From CAZJHX01 sp964545715 (GTDB lineage Bacteria > Myxococcota_A > UBA9042 > GCA-2863065), in NCBI GenBank assembly GCA_964545715.1, contig CAZJHX010000023.1, forward strand, positions 19,984 through 83,983: a DNA stretch of 64,000 nt, in the 5' to 3' direction. The notes beneath the pieces are model-generated. The model ran no database searches. It saw only the letters and a list, made by a program, of their open reading frames with translations, and was not told where the DNA came from. Of this stretch, positions 7,018 to 16,910 are shown piece by piece; position 1 is the first letter of the stretch, and the number at the start of each line of letters is the position of its first letter. The position numbers and the translations under genes were made by a program.

Positions 7018-9519
7018 ATGGCCGAAGAAAGCCGGCTCGAGTTCGAGGGCGTCCGCGACGGCGACGAGGCGATGGAGACCTTCCTCGAGTGGGTCATGGC
7101 GCGCGGGATCGACCTGTACGAGGCCCAGGAAGAGGCCGTGCTGGAGCTGTTTGCCGGCAACCACGTCATCTTGAACACGCCGACCGGCTCGGGAAAGTCG
7201 CTGGTGGCGGTGGCCATGCATTATCGCGGGCTGGTGCGCGGCGAGCGGTCGTTTTACACGTCGCCGATCAAGGCGCTGGTCAGCGAGAAGTTCTTTTCTC
7301 TGTGCGAGACCTTCGGCGCCGACCACGTGGGCATGCTGACGGGAGACGCGGCGATCAACCGGGATGCGCCGATCGTGTGCTGCACCGCAGAGATCCTGGC
7401 GAACATCGCGCTGCGCGAAGGCAGTGAGGCGGACGTGGACCACGTCATCATGGACGAGTTTCACTATTACGCGGACCGGGACCGGGGCATGGCGTGGCAG
7501 ATCCCTCTGGTGACCTTGCCGCAGGCCACGTTTTTGCTGATGTCGGCGACGTTGGGCGACCTGACGGACATCGAAGAGAGCATCTACGAGCAGACCGAGC
7601 GGGACGTGTCGGTAGTGCGGTCCAACCAGCGACCGGTGCCGCTATCGTTTGACTACCGAGAGTCCACCATTCACGAGACGATGCGGGAGCTGGTCGACCA
7701 GGGGCGGGCGCCCATCTACGTGGTGAACTTCAGCCAGCGCGAGGCTGCCGAGACCGCCCAGGGGCTGATGAGCGTGGACTTTTGCTCCAAGGAGGAGAAG
7801 CGGGCCATTGGCAAGGCCCTGCACGGCTTCGAGTTCAACAGCGCGTACGGCAAGGACATGAGCCGGTACGTGCGGCACGGGATCGGGCTCCACCACGCGG
7901 GGCTGCTGCCGCGCTATCGCCGCATGGTGGAGCGGCTCGCGCAGCAGGGCATGCTGAAGGTCATCTCGGGCACGGACACGCTGGGCGTGGGCGTGAACGT
8001 GCCGATTCGCACGGTGCTGTTCACCAAGCTGTGCAAGTTTGACGGCGAGAAGGTGCGCATTCTGACTGTGCGGGACTTCAAGCAGATCGCGGGGCGCGCC
8101 GGGCGCAAGGGATACGACGACGAGGGCTGGGTGGCGGCGCAGGCGCCCGAGCACGTGATCGAGAACAAGAAGCTGGAGTCCAAAGCGGCCCAGCAGGGCA
8201 GAAAGCGCTTCAAGCGCAAAGAGCCGCCCAAACGCGGGTACGTGCCGTGGAACAAGGCCACCTTCCGCAAGCTGATCGACGGCGATCCGGAGCCGCTCAC
8301 CAGTGTGTTCGACGTCGATCAGGGCATGATCTTGAACCTGATTCAGGGCGGCGACGGCTATCGAGGAATCATCGATCTGATCGACGTCGCGCACGTGCAC
8401 GCGGGCGCTAAGAAGCGGCTGCGGCGCCAGGCGGCCAAGATGTTCAAGGCCCTGCGCGCGGCGGGCATCGTGGTGGTCGACGGACGCGACGTCTCGGTGG
8501 CCGAGGGGCTACAGCGCACCTTCTCGATGCACCACACGCTGTCGCTGTATCTGGTCGAGGCGCTGGGCCGGCTGGATGAGTCCAGCGAGACGTACTCCAT
8601 GGACATCATAACGCTGTGTGAGTCCATCCTGGAGAACCCGCGCGCGATCCTGCTGCGCCAGCTGGACAAGGCCAAAGGCGACCTGATCAACCGGCTGAAG
8701 GCCGAGGGTGTGCAATACGACGAGCGCATGGCGGAGCTGGAGAAGGTCACCTACCCGCGCCCCAAGAAGGAGTGGATCTGGCAGACCTTCGACGAGTTCA
8801 TCGAGCGCCATCCCTGGGTCAGCACCGAGAACATCCGCGTGAAGTCGATCGTACGGGAGATGATCGAGCGCTACATCAGCTTTGAGGACTACGTGAAGGA
8901 CTACGGCATGCAGCGCATGGAGGGCGTGCTGCTGCGCTATGTCAGCCAGGCGTACAAGACGCTGATGACGGGCGTACCCGACGCGCTCGAGACCGACGAC
9001 GTGGTCGACGCGCGCGCGTTCTTGCGGGCCATGCTGGCACGTGTAGACAGCTCGCTGGTCTCCGAGTGGGAGCACATGCGCGACTTCCGCGAGCAGGCGC
9101 CCGACGACCCGTTTGCCGAGGTTCGTGCGCGGGCACCGGACACCGACCCACGCGCATTTCGGGCACGGATCCGGGCAGAGCTGCATCAGCTGGTGCGAGA
9201 GCTCTCCCGCCGGGACTACGAGGCGGCGCTGCGATCGATTCGCCACATGCCGGACTCGCCGTGGACCGCGGACACGCTGGAGAGCGGACTGGCGGACTTT
9301 TACGAGGACTACGAGGCCGTGCTCTTCAACCACGCCGCGCGGCTGTCGGACAAGACGATCATGCGCGAGGACGGACACCGGCGCTGGGCGGTGACGCAGA
9401 AGCTCGTGGACCCCGAGGGCGACAATCTGTGGTGCCTGGAGGGCGTGATCGATCTCAACGACATCGCCGACGACGACCTGGACGGCCCGCTCACGGAGCT
9501 TGTGAGCATAGGCGTCTAA
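7018..9519 (+). CDS. DUF3516-type DEAD/DEAH-box RNA helicase
   Basis: This 833-residue superfamily 2 helicase is of the Ski2-related kind that carries a C-terminal DUF3516 region. Motif I is TPTGSGKS (residues 54-61), motif II is DEFH (146-149, VIMDEFHYYAD), motif III is LLMSATLGDL, and motif VI is QIAGRAGRKGYDDEG near residue 360. Those RecA-like lobes span about residues 1-400. The remaining 430 residues are the largely helical DUF3516 part. It should be a cytoplasmic ATP-driven RNA remodelling enzyme. It stands alone, converging on the site-2 protease gene with a few bases of overlap between stops. Confidence 0.88.
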   Translation: MAEESRLEFEGVRDGDEAMETFLEWVMARGIDLYEAQEEAVLELFAGNHVILNTPTGSGKSLVAVAMHYRGLVRGERSFYTSPIKALVSEKFFSLCETFGADHVGMLTGDAAINRDAPIVCCTAEILANIALREGSEADVDHVIMDEFHYYADRDRGMAWQIPLVTLPQATFLLMSATLGDLTDIEESIYEQTERDVSVVRSNQRPVPLSFDYRESTIHETMRELVDQGRAPIYVVNFSQREAAETAQGLMSVDFCSKEEKRAIGKALHGFEFNSAYGKDMSRYVRHGIGLHHAGLLPRYRRMVERLAQQGMLKVISGTDTLGVGVNVPIRTVLFTKLCKFDGEKVRILTVRDFKQIAGRAGRKGYDDEGWVAAQAPEHVIENKKLESKAAQQGRKRFKRKEPPKRGYVPWNKATFRKLIDGDPEPLTSVFDVDQGMILNLIQGGDGYRGIIDLIDVAHVHAGAKKRLRRQAAKMFKALRAAGIVVVDGRDVSVAEGLQRTFSMHHTLSLYLVEALGRLDESSETYSMDIITLCESILENPRAILLRQLDKAKGDLINRLKAEGVQYDERMAELEKVTYPRPKKEWIWQTFDEFIERHPWVSTENIRVKSIVREMIERYISFEDYVKDYGMQRMEGVLLRYVSQAYKTLMTGVPDALETDDVVDARAFLRAMLARVDSSLVSEWEHMRDFREQAPDDPFAEVRARAPDTDPRAFRARIRAELHQLVRELSRRDYEAALRSIRHMPDSPWTADTLESGLADFYEDYEAVLFNHAARLSDKTIMREDGHRRWAVTQKLVDPEGDNLWCLEGVIDLNDIADDDLDGPLTELVSIGV

Positions 9520-10715
9520 GGCAACAGTCGGCCGAATCTGGGGTCTGAGCGCAGCGGCTCCAGGTCGGGATCGGTGTCCAACAGCTCCTGCTCTTCAAAG
9601 CCGGCGGCCACCGCCTGGGTGAGCCGGGCCAGGGCGTCATCCACGCGACCCGTCCGCGCCAGGGCGCAGGCCGCGTTGTAGGCCAGCGGGGAGATCGCGT
9701 ATGGCGTGCGCGCCTCGAGCAGCAGCGCTTCAAAAGTGGCGATGGCGGCGGCGTTCTTGTCGTCCTGCAGCAGCCGGATGCCCGTCTCGGCCGCCTTGAG
9801 CAGGTCGCCGTCGCGCGCCAGGTCGGCCATGTCGCCGTACTCGGTCAGCCGCTCGACGAGCTGGCTGGACGGCTTGTACGGGGCCATCTGCAGCGCCGCG
9901 GCCGAGGCCTGCAGCGGGTCGCCCTGATCGAGCTTGGCCCACGCCAGCACCTCCAGCGCACTGGCACGCAGATGTTTGGACTGGGCCTGCTCCAGCAGCT
10001 GCCCACAGATGGTCTCGGCCTCATCGGCGCGTCCTGCGCGCAGGCGCGTCCAGGCCTCGTCAATGCGTGCGAGCAGTGGCTCGTCCTGCGCGGATTGGTG
10101 ATGCTCCTTCAAGCCGGTCCAGCTGATCCAGCCGCAGTAGCCCGCCACCAGGGCAGCCCAGGTCCAACCGGCCGCCAAAGCCGCGATCACCGCCGCCGCG
10201 GACACGGCGATGGACAGGCGCTGAGCAGGGCGTGTGCCCGAGCGGCCGGTCACCATCTCCCAGCCGGCTTCGACGACGTGACCGCCATCCAGAGGCATGA
10301 TCGGCAGCAGATTCAGGGCGCCCCAGCCCAGGTTCACCCACAACAGCTGGTAGACGATCCAGCGGCTGGTGCTCTCGCGCGGCAGGTCCAACAGCGGCGC
10401 CACCAGCAGCACTACGCCTCCCGCGACGAACCCGGCGCCCGGACCGGCCAGGCTGATCAACATGCGCCGCCCGGCGGTCATCTGGTCGGAGACCGTAAAG
10501 GACGTCAGGCCGCCAAACGCGTACAGCTGGATGCTGGCCTTACAGCCGAAGCGCCGCGCCGCGAGCGCATGACCGAGCTCGTGAAGCAGCACGGAGACGG
10601 TGACGACCCCGATCCAACCCACGACCTCCGCGAGATCGGCGAGCCCCATACCCAGCAGGCCGGCCATCATGAAGAAGCCGATGTTGATTTTGAGTGGAAA
10701 CCCGAGGATGGACAT
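9516..10715 (-). CDS. Site-2 (M50) metalloprotease with TPR-like C-terminus
   Basis: The ATG at 10715 (MSILGFPLKINIGFF) gives 399 residues and the standard N-terminus of the family. The zinc site is HELGH (45-49) in a membrane helix, with the third ligand in PLDGG (Asp143). About four to six hydrophobic segments lie between residues 10 and 215. Members cut transmembrane substrates in the membrane, often in regulated signalling. Beyond residue 230 there is a soluble helical part with TPR-like repeats (for example SPLAYNAACALARTGRVDDA), which probably recruits partners on the cytoplasmic side. It lies just downstream of the GGDEF-EAL gene, with 19 bases between them. Confidence 0.88.
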   Translation of the reverse strand: MSILGFPLKINIGFFMMAGLLGMGLADLAEVVGWIGVVTVSVLLHELGHALAARRFGCKASIQLYAFGGLTSFTVSDQMTAGRRMLISLAGPGAGFVAGGVVLLVAPLLDLPRESTSRWIVYQLLWVNLGWGALNLLPIMPLDGGHVVEAGWEMVTGRSGTRPAQRLSIAVSAAAVIAALAAGWTWAALVAGYCGWISWTGLKEHHQSAQDEPLLARIDEAWTRLRAGRADEAETICGQLLEQAQSKHLRASALEVLAWAKLDQGDPLQASAAALQMAPYKPSSQLVERLTEYGDMADLARDGDLLKAAETGIRLLQDDKNAAAIATFEALLLEARTPYAISPLAYNAACALARTGRVDDALARLTQAVAAGFEEQELLDTDPDLEPLRSDPRFGRLLP

Positions 10716-10734
10716 CAGGCTGGATATCTTATCG

Positions 10735-12807
10735 CTATGCGATCTTCTCCAACAGCGTAGGGACGTGCTCGGCGGGCAAGCTGGGCCGGGCGAAGTAGTA
10801 GCCCTGACCAAACTCGCACCTCAGACCCTTGAGCCGGTCGAGCTGCGCGGCCTCTTCGATGCCCTCGGCAACGACCTCCAGCCCCATGTTTTGCGCCAAC
10901 GCCAGGATGGCGCGCACGATCTTGAGGTCCGTGGATCCTTTCATGATCCCGTCGACCAGCGAGCGGTCGATTTTGACGCGGTCGATCGGGAAGCGACGCA
11001 GGTAGCTCAGGCTGGAGTAGCCCGTGCCGAAGTCGTCGATGTCGATGGCGATACCGTGATCGCGCAGCCGCTGCAGCATGCCGGCGACCTGATCCTGGCG
11101 CGTCATCAGCAGGTTCTCGGTGATCTCCAGCGTCAGGCAGCGCGGCGGCAGGCCCGAATCGGCCACGATCTCGAGGATGCAGTCGACAAAGTCCGGCTCG
11201 CGGAACTGACGCGGCGAGAGGTTCACGCTGATGGTGACCTCCTGCCCATGACGCTCGTTCCAGCGGCGCATCTCCTCGCACGCGGACTTCAGGACCCAGT
11301 AGCCCAGCGGTACGATCAGGCCCGTCTCTTCAGCGATGGGGATGAACGCGCCGGGTGAGACGAGCCCGCGCTCGGGGCATGGCCAGCGTACCAGCGCCTC
11401 GAAGCCGTTTATGGCCAGGGTGCGCAGGTCCATGATCGGCTGGAAGAAGACGACGAGCTGCTCCTGGCGCAGGGCATGGCGCAGCGCGTTCTCCAGCTGC
11501 AGGCGCTCCATGGCCGACGCGTGCAACGCCGGGTCAAACGTCACGTGGCAGCCACCGCCGGCGTGCTTGGCGCGATACAGCGCGATATCGGCGTCCCGCA
11601 GCAGGTCGCCGGGCCCCGTATACGCCAGCAGGCTGTGCACGATCCCGATGCTGACGCTGGTAAAGACCTCTTTGCCGATGATCTCGATCGGCCGCGCAAA
11701 CACCTCGTGAATGCGCTCAGCAGTGCGATGGGTATCGACCGCCAGGCTCACGTCTTCCAGCAGGATGGCGAACTCGTCGCCGCCGAAGCGCGCGATGGTG
11801 TCGCCGGGGCGCAAGCAGCCGCGCAGACGGTTGGCGACCTCGGTCAGCAGCTGGTCGCCCGCCACATGGCCGAGGCTGTCGTTGATGACCTTGAAGCGGT
11901 CCAGATCCATGAACAGCACCGCAAACCGTTCCCGGCGACGGCCACGCATCCGGTCGACCGCCGCCTGCAGCTTGTCCTCGAACATCGTGCGGTTCGGCAG
12001 GCCGGTCAGCGGGTCGTGCAGCGCCTCATAGATCAGCTGCTCTTCGGTGCGCTTGCGCTGAGTGATGTCCGACTGAGACCCGGCCATCCGGTAGGGGCGT
12101 CCGTGTACGTCGCACACGGCGAGGCCGCGGCACAGCATCCAGCGGTAGGTGCCGTCCTCGTGCCGAATACGGTACTCGAACTCCAGGTGCTCGGTGTCAC
12201 CGTCCACATGCGACTTCACCGCCGCCGCCAGCGCCGAGCGATCGTCGTGGTGGATACGGGCGTGCCAGTCTGTCGGCGAGATGCGGTCGTCCTGCTCGGG
12301 CAGGCCGATCATCGCCATCCAGCGCGCAGACACGTACAGCACCTCGGCGCGCAGATCCCAGTCCCACAGACCGTCGTTGGCGCCGCGGGTCGCCACCGCA
12401 TATCGCTCTTCGCTGGCGGTCAGCTCCTGCTGGATCTTGCGTCGCTCCAGCGCGTAGTTGACGGCGCGGGTGAGGCCGACGGGGGTGATGCGATCCTTGA
12501 CGATATAGTCCTGGGCGCCGTTGCTCAGCGCCTGGATCGCCAGCGTCTCCTCGGACATCCCGCTTTGCACGATGATGGGAAGAAGCGGCGCCGCCTGGCG
12601 CACGCGCATGAAGGTCAGCAGGCCTTCGCTGTCTCCAACACACAGATCGATCACGCCCACGTCGTAGGCGCCGGTCTCCAGCTTGCCCAGCGCCTCGGCC
12701 AGGCAGACGGCGTGATCCACCTTAAACCCGGACGTGCGCAGGATCCCTGTCAGGTACACCGCGTCAGGACGGTTGTCCTCCAGCAGCAGTACATTCGTGT
12801 GCGTCAT
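10735..12807 (-). CDS. REC-PAS-GGDEF-EAL cyclic-di-GMP regulator
   Basis: The ATG at 12807 follows a GGGGGA ribosome site and gives 690 residues. A receiver domain (1-125) has the acidic pair Glu10/Asp11 and phospho-acceptor Asp54 in GVIDLCVGD. A PAS/PAC sensor follows (about 140-260). The GGDEF domain has an intact GGDEF at about 342-346 with an RPGD inhibitory I-site five residues before it. The EAL domain (from about 440) has EAL near 470, DDFGTGYSS and EVVAEGIE. Both catalytic halves therefore keep their key residues, so it could make and break cyclic di-GMP under phosphorylation control. No partner histidine kinase lies next to it. Confidence 0.93.
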   Translation of the reverse strand: MTHTNVLLLEDNRPDAVYLTGILRTSGFKVDHAVCLAEALGKLETGAYDVGVIDLCVGDSEGLLTFMRVRQAAPLLPIIVQSGMSEETLAIQALSNGAQDYIVKDRITPVGLTRAVNYALERRKIQQELTASEERYAVATRGANDGLWDWDLRAEVLYVSARWMAMIGLPEQDDRISPTDWHARIHHDDRSALAAAVKSHVDGDTEHLEFEYRIRHEDGTYRWMLCRGLAVCDVHGRPYRMAGSQSDITQRKRTEEQLIYEALHDPLTGLPNRTMFEDKLQAAVDRMRGRRRERFAVLFMDLDRFKVINDSLGHVAGDQLLTEVANRLRGCLRPGDTIARFGGDEFAILLEDVSLAVDTHRTAERIHEVFARPIEIIGKEVFTSVSIGIVHSLLAYTGPGDLLRDADIALYRAKHAGGGCHVTFDPALHASAMERLQLENALRHALRQEQLVVFFQPIMDLRTLAINGFEALVRWPCPERGLVSPGAFIPIAEETGLIVPLGYWVLKSACEEMRRWNERHGQEVTISVNLSPRQFREPDFVDCILEIVADSGLPPRCLTLEITENLLMTRQDQVAGMLQRLRDHGIAIDIDDFGTGYSSLSYLRRFPIDRVKIDRSLVDGIMKGSTDLKIVRAILALAQNMGLEVVAEGIEEAAQLDRLKGLRCEFGQGYYFARPSLPAEHVPTLLEKIA

Positions 12808-12861
12808 GCAGTTCCCCCGGCGCAAGTGTCCGTTTACTTTGGGAACTGGTCAAAAAACTAG

Positions 12862-14046
12862 CTATTTGGTGATGGTCGCGGGCGGCCGGGTATCCAGGAT
12901 CTCCCAGGTCGGGCTGGCGTGGTGCATGACGGCTGTAGTGAACAGAATGCCCCAGACGAGGGCCGCGGCGAACATGTTGCGCGCGACGGTGCCACAGAAC
13001 CCGCGCCATGCGCGTCGAGCGGTGGACGGCGCGGTCGAGGCGGCCGGTTCAGCGGTGGACAGCGCCTCGAAGTCGCCGGTGGCGGCCGTGCGCAGGTTGA
13101 TGCCGCGGGGCAGAGCACTGCGGGACCGAGACGCAAAGCGGGCGCGCTGGTCATGGGAGTCCCAGTCGATTTGGGGGCTGTTCAGCAGCTGATCCAACGC
13201 CGCGATCAGCGCGTCGGCGCCGCGGGGCCGATTGCGGGGGGACTTGGCCAGACAGCTCTCGATCAGGGTGGCCAGCTGCTCCGGTACGGGCGCCCCGGTG
13301 GCGCGGATGGAGGGCGGGTCTCGATCGACGTGGGCCATCATCACCTTCAGCGGCTTGGCGCCGTCGAACGGAAGCTGCCCGGTGACCATCTCGTAGAGCA
13401 GGACACCGACAGCGTAGATGTCCGTCCATGGGCCAATCTCGTGGCCGCCGATCTGCTCGGGCGACATGTAGTGCGGGGTGCCCGAGGTGCCGGCGTGCTC
13501 GGTCTCGGCGGCGGTGCCGCTGGCGATCCCGAAGTCGATGAGCTTCACAAAGTCAGGCTCGCCGTGGATGTCGCAGATAAAGACGTTGTCGGGCTTCACA
13601 TCGCGGTGGATGACGCCGTTCACGTGCGCCTCAGCCAACGCCTTCAGCGCCTGAATCGCGATGCGCACCGCGCGGGAGGGCTCCAATGTGCCGTTCTTGT
13701 CCAGCACGCTCTGCAGCGACGTGCCCGAGAGCAGCTCGGTGACCAGGTAGAGATCGCCGTCGGCGGTTTCGCCAAAGTCGTAGAGTCGGACGGTGTTGGG
13801 GTGCTGCAGCTTGGCGACCGTCTTGACCTCGGCCAAGAAGCGCTGCTGATACAGCGGCTTCTCGGTGAGCTCGGGTCTGAGGACCTTCAGAGCGACGCTC
13901 CGCTCAGCAATGCCAAGCTGCGTGGCCTGATAGACGTGGCTGGTGCCGCCGCCGCCGATCATGCGCTCGATTCGATACCGTCCTTCGAAGACCGCGCCGG
14001 GCTTCGAGGCTCGCTTCACACTGCCGATGCGACTGATAGATTTCAT
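12862..14046 (-). CDS. Ser/Thr protein kinase, tail-anchored
   Basis: This 394-residue Hanks-type kinase has a Gly-rich loop GGGGTSHVY (31-39), the ATP lysine Lys54 in VALKVL, the catalytic loop VIHRDVKPDNV (Asp149) and the DFG motif LIDFGIA (Asp171). An APE-like MSPEQIGG follows. The kinase domain ends near residue 290. A linker rich in Arg, Ser, Ala and Thr then leads to a single transmembrane helix (about 357-374) and a short extracytoplasmic tail. This leaves the kinase in the cytoplasm, and no extracellular sensor domain is present. A strong intrinsic terminator points toward this gene 58 bases upstream of its start, which suggests attenuation. Confidence 0.93.
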   Translation of the reverse strand: MKSISRIGSVKRASKPGAVFEGRYRIERMIGGGGTSHVYQATQLGIAERSVALKVLRPELTEKPLYQQRFLAEVKTVAKLQHPNTVRLYDFGETADGDLYLVTELLSGTSLQSVLDKNGTLEPSRAVRIAIQALKALAEAHVNGVIHRDVKPDNVFICDIHGEPDFVKLIDFGIASGTAAETEHAGTSGTPHYMSPEQIGGHEIGPWTDIYAVGVLLYEMVTGQLPFDGAKPLKVMMAHVDRDPPSIRATGAPVPEQLATLIESCLAKSPRNRPRGADALIAALDQLLNSPQIDWDSHDQRARFASRSRSALPRGINLRTAATGDFEALSTAEPAASTAPSTARRAWRGFCGTVARNMFAAALVWGILFTTAVMHHASPTWEILDTRPPATITK

Positions 14047-14103
14047 GCGACTCCCACCGTCTGAATTCGGCGCGCTCGCACAAAAACTTTACATAGGCTT
14101 TGT

Positions 14104-14146
14104 AAAAAAAACGCCGCTGCCGGTCTCGGGGGAGTCCGGCAACGAC
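14104..14146 (-). terminator. Intrinsic terminator or attenuator before the Ser/Thr kinase
   Basis: On the minus strand an 11-base-pair stem with two G-T pairs (GTCGTTGCCGG with CCGGCAGCGGC) closes a 12-base loop. It is followed by G and eight T. This is a complete Rho-independent terminator. It reads toward the kinase gene and ends 58 bases before its ATG. Upstream on this strand there is only antisense sequence of the penicillin-acylase gene, so it either blocks antisense transcripts or attenuates the kinase. Confidence 0.7.
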
Positions 14147-14303
14147 CTGACCTGCTTAAGGCCCGGTCAGCGGTCGGCTACACGGGGTACAACGTGATCA
14201 GGGGGAGATTCAGCTCGCCTCCGGGCCACGGGCCGCCCACATCTTAGCAACTGCCGGAACAGATTCGGGATTTTTCCAACGTACCGATCGTTCTGGAAAA
14301 CCC

Positions 14304-16895
14304 TTGAAAAAAACACCCGTCCGGTTTATTGCTCGTCTTGTGAAATACATACAGCGCTTGCTCCTCCTGATCTTGCTGATGTCGATTGCGCTGACCCCTA
14401 CGGCCTGTACGTCTGGTGAAGACGTCGACATCCGCGACAACGTTAACCCTCATGGCGCCGTGGACGGTGAGATCACCATCCTGGTCGATGACATGGGCAT
14501 CCCCCATATCTATGCGGCCAACGATCTCGATCTGTTCTGGGCTTATGGCTACCGCATCGCCGCCGATCGCATGCTGCAGCTCGATATGTTTCGGCGGCGC
14601 GCTCACGGCCGGCTCTCGGAGGTGCTCGGCGCCGAGACCACCATCGAAGACCAGCAGGCCCGCATCTTCAACTGGAAGCACTGGGGCGCCCTGGATGCAG
14701 CGCTCATGAAAGACCAGGAGCCCGATCGCTACGCGCTGATCGAGGCCTGGGTCGCGGGCATCAACCGGCGCGTCGCAGAGGTGCGCAGCGGTGAGGTCGC
14801 CCTGCCGTTTGGGTTTGGTCCAGAGGACCTGGACTACCTGCCCGAGGTGTGGAGCGTGGATGACCCGTTCATCATTCAAAAGATGGCGGGGTTTGGGCTG
14901 GATCAGACGATCCAGTTCGAGGTCTTTCTGACCTTTGCCAACACGCTGCTGCCCGAGAAGCTGGCCGCGATCGAGCTGTTCAAGCCGGGCCGGCGCACCA
15001 CGGGCGTGCCGCCGGAAGACAAGCCGCAGACGGCGTCGATCACGCTGCCCGCGCAGCCGGGGATGTGCCGCGTGGACGCCCTGCCGCCGCGGCGTGTCGG
15101 TCCCGAGCAGATCGCGCAGCTGCGCACGCTTGCGCGGATGAAGCCGCTGGGCAGCAACAACTGGGCTGTTGATGGGCGCTTCACCGACAACGGCATGCCG
15201 ATGCTGGCCGGCGATCCGCACCTGGGCTACGACTTCTCGGGGCTGCTGTACGCGGTGCACCTCAACTCCAAGGCGGCGGGCGGCACGTTTGACGTGATCG
15301 GGTTCTCGTTCGTAGGCGCCCCGGGCATCGCCATGGGCCATAACGACAAGGTGATCTGGTCGCCCACGTCGGCGTTTGCGGACGTGATGGACATGTGGGA
15401 GGTGGCGATCGCCGACGGTGAGGCCAGCGTGGGCGGCAAGACCGTGGCCACGGAGACGCGCACCGAGGTGATCGTGCTGCGCGGGGACGGCGACAAAGCG
15501 GGTGTGGGCGAGGAGAAGACGGTGGAGATCACCGACGTGCCGGGCTACGGCGTGGTGATGCCGCCGAGTCTGGTGGGCTCACCGATCCCGATCGCGCAGG
15601 GCGGCAAAGAGGTGCTGGTCGGCTGGACGGGCTTCAAGGCACGACCCGCGCGCTGGTTCCTGGAGCTGGACCGGGTGCAGTCGCTGGACGAGTTTGACGC
15701 GGCGGCGCTGCGGATGCCCGAGATGACCTACAACTTCATGGCCGCGGACGCGACCGGCATCACCTATCGCGTGGGTGTCGAGGTCCCCGATCGCAGCCCG
15801 GTCGCCGAGGGCCGCGAGCCGTGGCGGACCATGGACGGCGACGATCCCACGGCGCTGTGGCCCACGACGCGGTTGCCGCCTGAGAAGCTGCCGCACAGCC
15901 GCGCCGTGGAGCGGGGGTGGCTGGCGACGGCCAACAACGATCCCTTCGGCTTCACGGACGACGGGGTGCTGGAGAACGATCCCTGGTACTACGGCGCTTT
16001 CTTTGCGCCGGGGTGGCGGGCGGCGGCCATCGAGGAGGGCGTGGCCGAGATGACCGCGGCGGGCAACGTGACGCTGGAGAAGATGCAAGCGCTGCAGCTG
16101 AATGTGCACAGCAACCTGGCGGACGATCTGCTGCCCGTTCTGGCCGAGTCGTGGGCCGCGGCGGCGACCGATCCCGCGCTGGCGGACTATGCCGGGCGCG
16201 AGGATCTGCAGACCCTCGTGACGCTGATGGTCGACGACTGGGACCGCGAGATGACCCGGGACTCGGCGGGCGCGCTGGCGTTTCACGCGTTTGCGCACCT
16301 GGTGACCGGCAGCGTGCTCAAAGACGACATGAGCCTGCTGTACGGCATCGTGATGGACGCCCAGCCCGTGTACATCCTGAAGATGGCCATGAACGCGCTG
16401 GCGGGTGAGTACCCCAACGGCGACAAGATCATCCAGGGTGGACGCGACCTCGTCGTGCTGCATGGGCTCGCCGAGACGGCCGACTGGCTGGCACAGCGCT
16501 TCGGCTCGGTGGATCCCGAGGGCTACCGCTACTCCGACATGCGAAAAACCGCCTTCTACGGCGGCTACGGGCTGGGCATGGACCTGCCGACCGTGCCGAC
16601 CGACGGCGGCGAGAGCACCATCAACGTCGCTGCCGCCACGTTTTTGGAGAGCGGCGAGATCGCCGAGAGCTGGGTGTCACACTGGGGGCCGATCGAGCGG
16701 ATGACCGGCGGGTTCGACGATGCTGGGACGCCCGAGGCGTACGTAAACTTTCCGATGGGCAACATCGCGGACAAGGCGAGCGGCCACTTTGACGATCAAC
16801 TGGATGGGTGGGTGAACGGCACCTACAAGAAGCTGCGGTTCACGCGCGAGGAGATCGAGGCGTCAGACCCGGTCGTGGTCAAACTGACGCGGTAG
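14304..16895 (+). CDS. Penicillin acylase (Ntn hydrolase) family lipoprotein
   Basis: This gene encodes 863 residues from a TTG with a GGAA ribosome site close upstream. The start is basic and followed by a hydrophobic stretch ending in the lipobox LTPTAC (Cys35). The N-terminal chain has the family features ITILVDDMGIPHIYAAND and AYGYRIAADRMLQLDMFRR. The autocatalytic cleavage site is GSNNWAVDG with the catalytic Ser at 284, and the later motifs GDPHLGY and NDKVIWSPTSAF are also present. Members are periplasmic N-terminal-serine hydrolases that deacylate beta-lactams, acyl-homoserine lactones or related amides. The substrate is not predictable here. It is a single-gene unit. Confidence 0.9.
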   Translation: MKKTPVRFIARLVKYIQRLLLLILLMSIALTPTACTSGEDVDIRDNVNPHGAVDGEITILVDDMGIPHIYAANDLDLFWAYGYRIAADRMLQLDMFRRRAHGRLSEVLGAETTIEDQQARIFNWKHWGALDAALMKDQEPDRYALIEAWVAGINRRVAEVRSGEVALPFGFGPEDLDYLPEVWSVDDPFIIQKMAGFGLDQTIQFEVFLTFANTLLPEKLAAIELFKPGRRTTGVPPEDKPQTASITLPAQPGMCRVDALPPRRVGPEQIAQLRTLARMKPLGSNNWAVDGRFTDNGMPMLAGDPHLGYDFSGLLYAVHLNSKAAGGTFDVIGFSFVGAPGIAMGHNDKVIWSPTSAFADVMDMWEVAIADGEASVGGKTVATETRTEVIVLRGDGDKAGVGEEKTVEITDVPGYGVVMPPSLVGSPIPIAQGGKEVLVGWTGFKARPARWFLELDRVQSLDEFDAAALRMPEMTYNFMAADATGITYRVGVEVPDRSPVAEGREPWRTMDGDDPTALWPTTRLPPEKLPHSRAVERGWLATANNDPFGFTDDGVLENDPWYYGAFFAPGWRAAAIEEGVAEMTAAGNVTLEKMQALQLNVHSNLADDLLPVLAESWAAAATDPALADYAGREDLQTLVTLMVDDWDREMTRDSAGALAFHAFAHLVTGSVLKDDMSLLYGIVMDAQPVYILKMAMNALAGEYPNGDKIIQGGRDLVVLHGLAETADWLAQRFGSVDPEGYRYSDMRKTAFYGGYGLGMDLPTVPTDGGESTINVAAATFLESGEIAESWVSHWGPIERMTGGFDDAGTPEAYVNFPMGNIADKASGHFDDQLDGWVNGTYKKLRFTREEIEASDPVVVKLTR

Positions 16896-16910
16896 TCATA
16901 GCAACCGTGG

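Noticed and set aside
14088..14106. Short inverted repeat TTTACA/TGTAAA
   Set aside because: Six-base arms in AT-rich sequence beside the terminator are easily chance.
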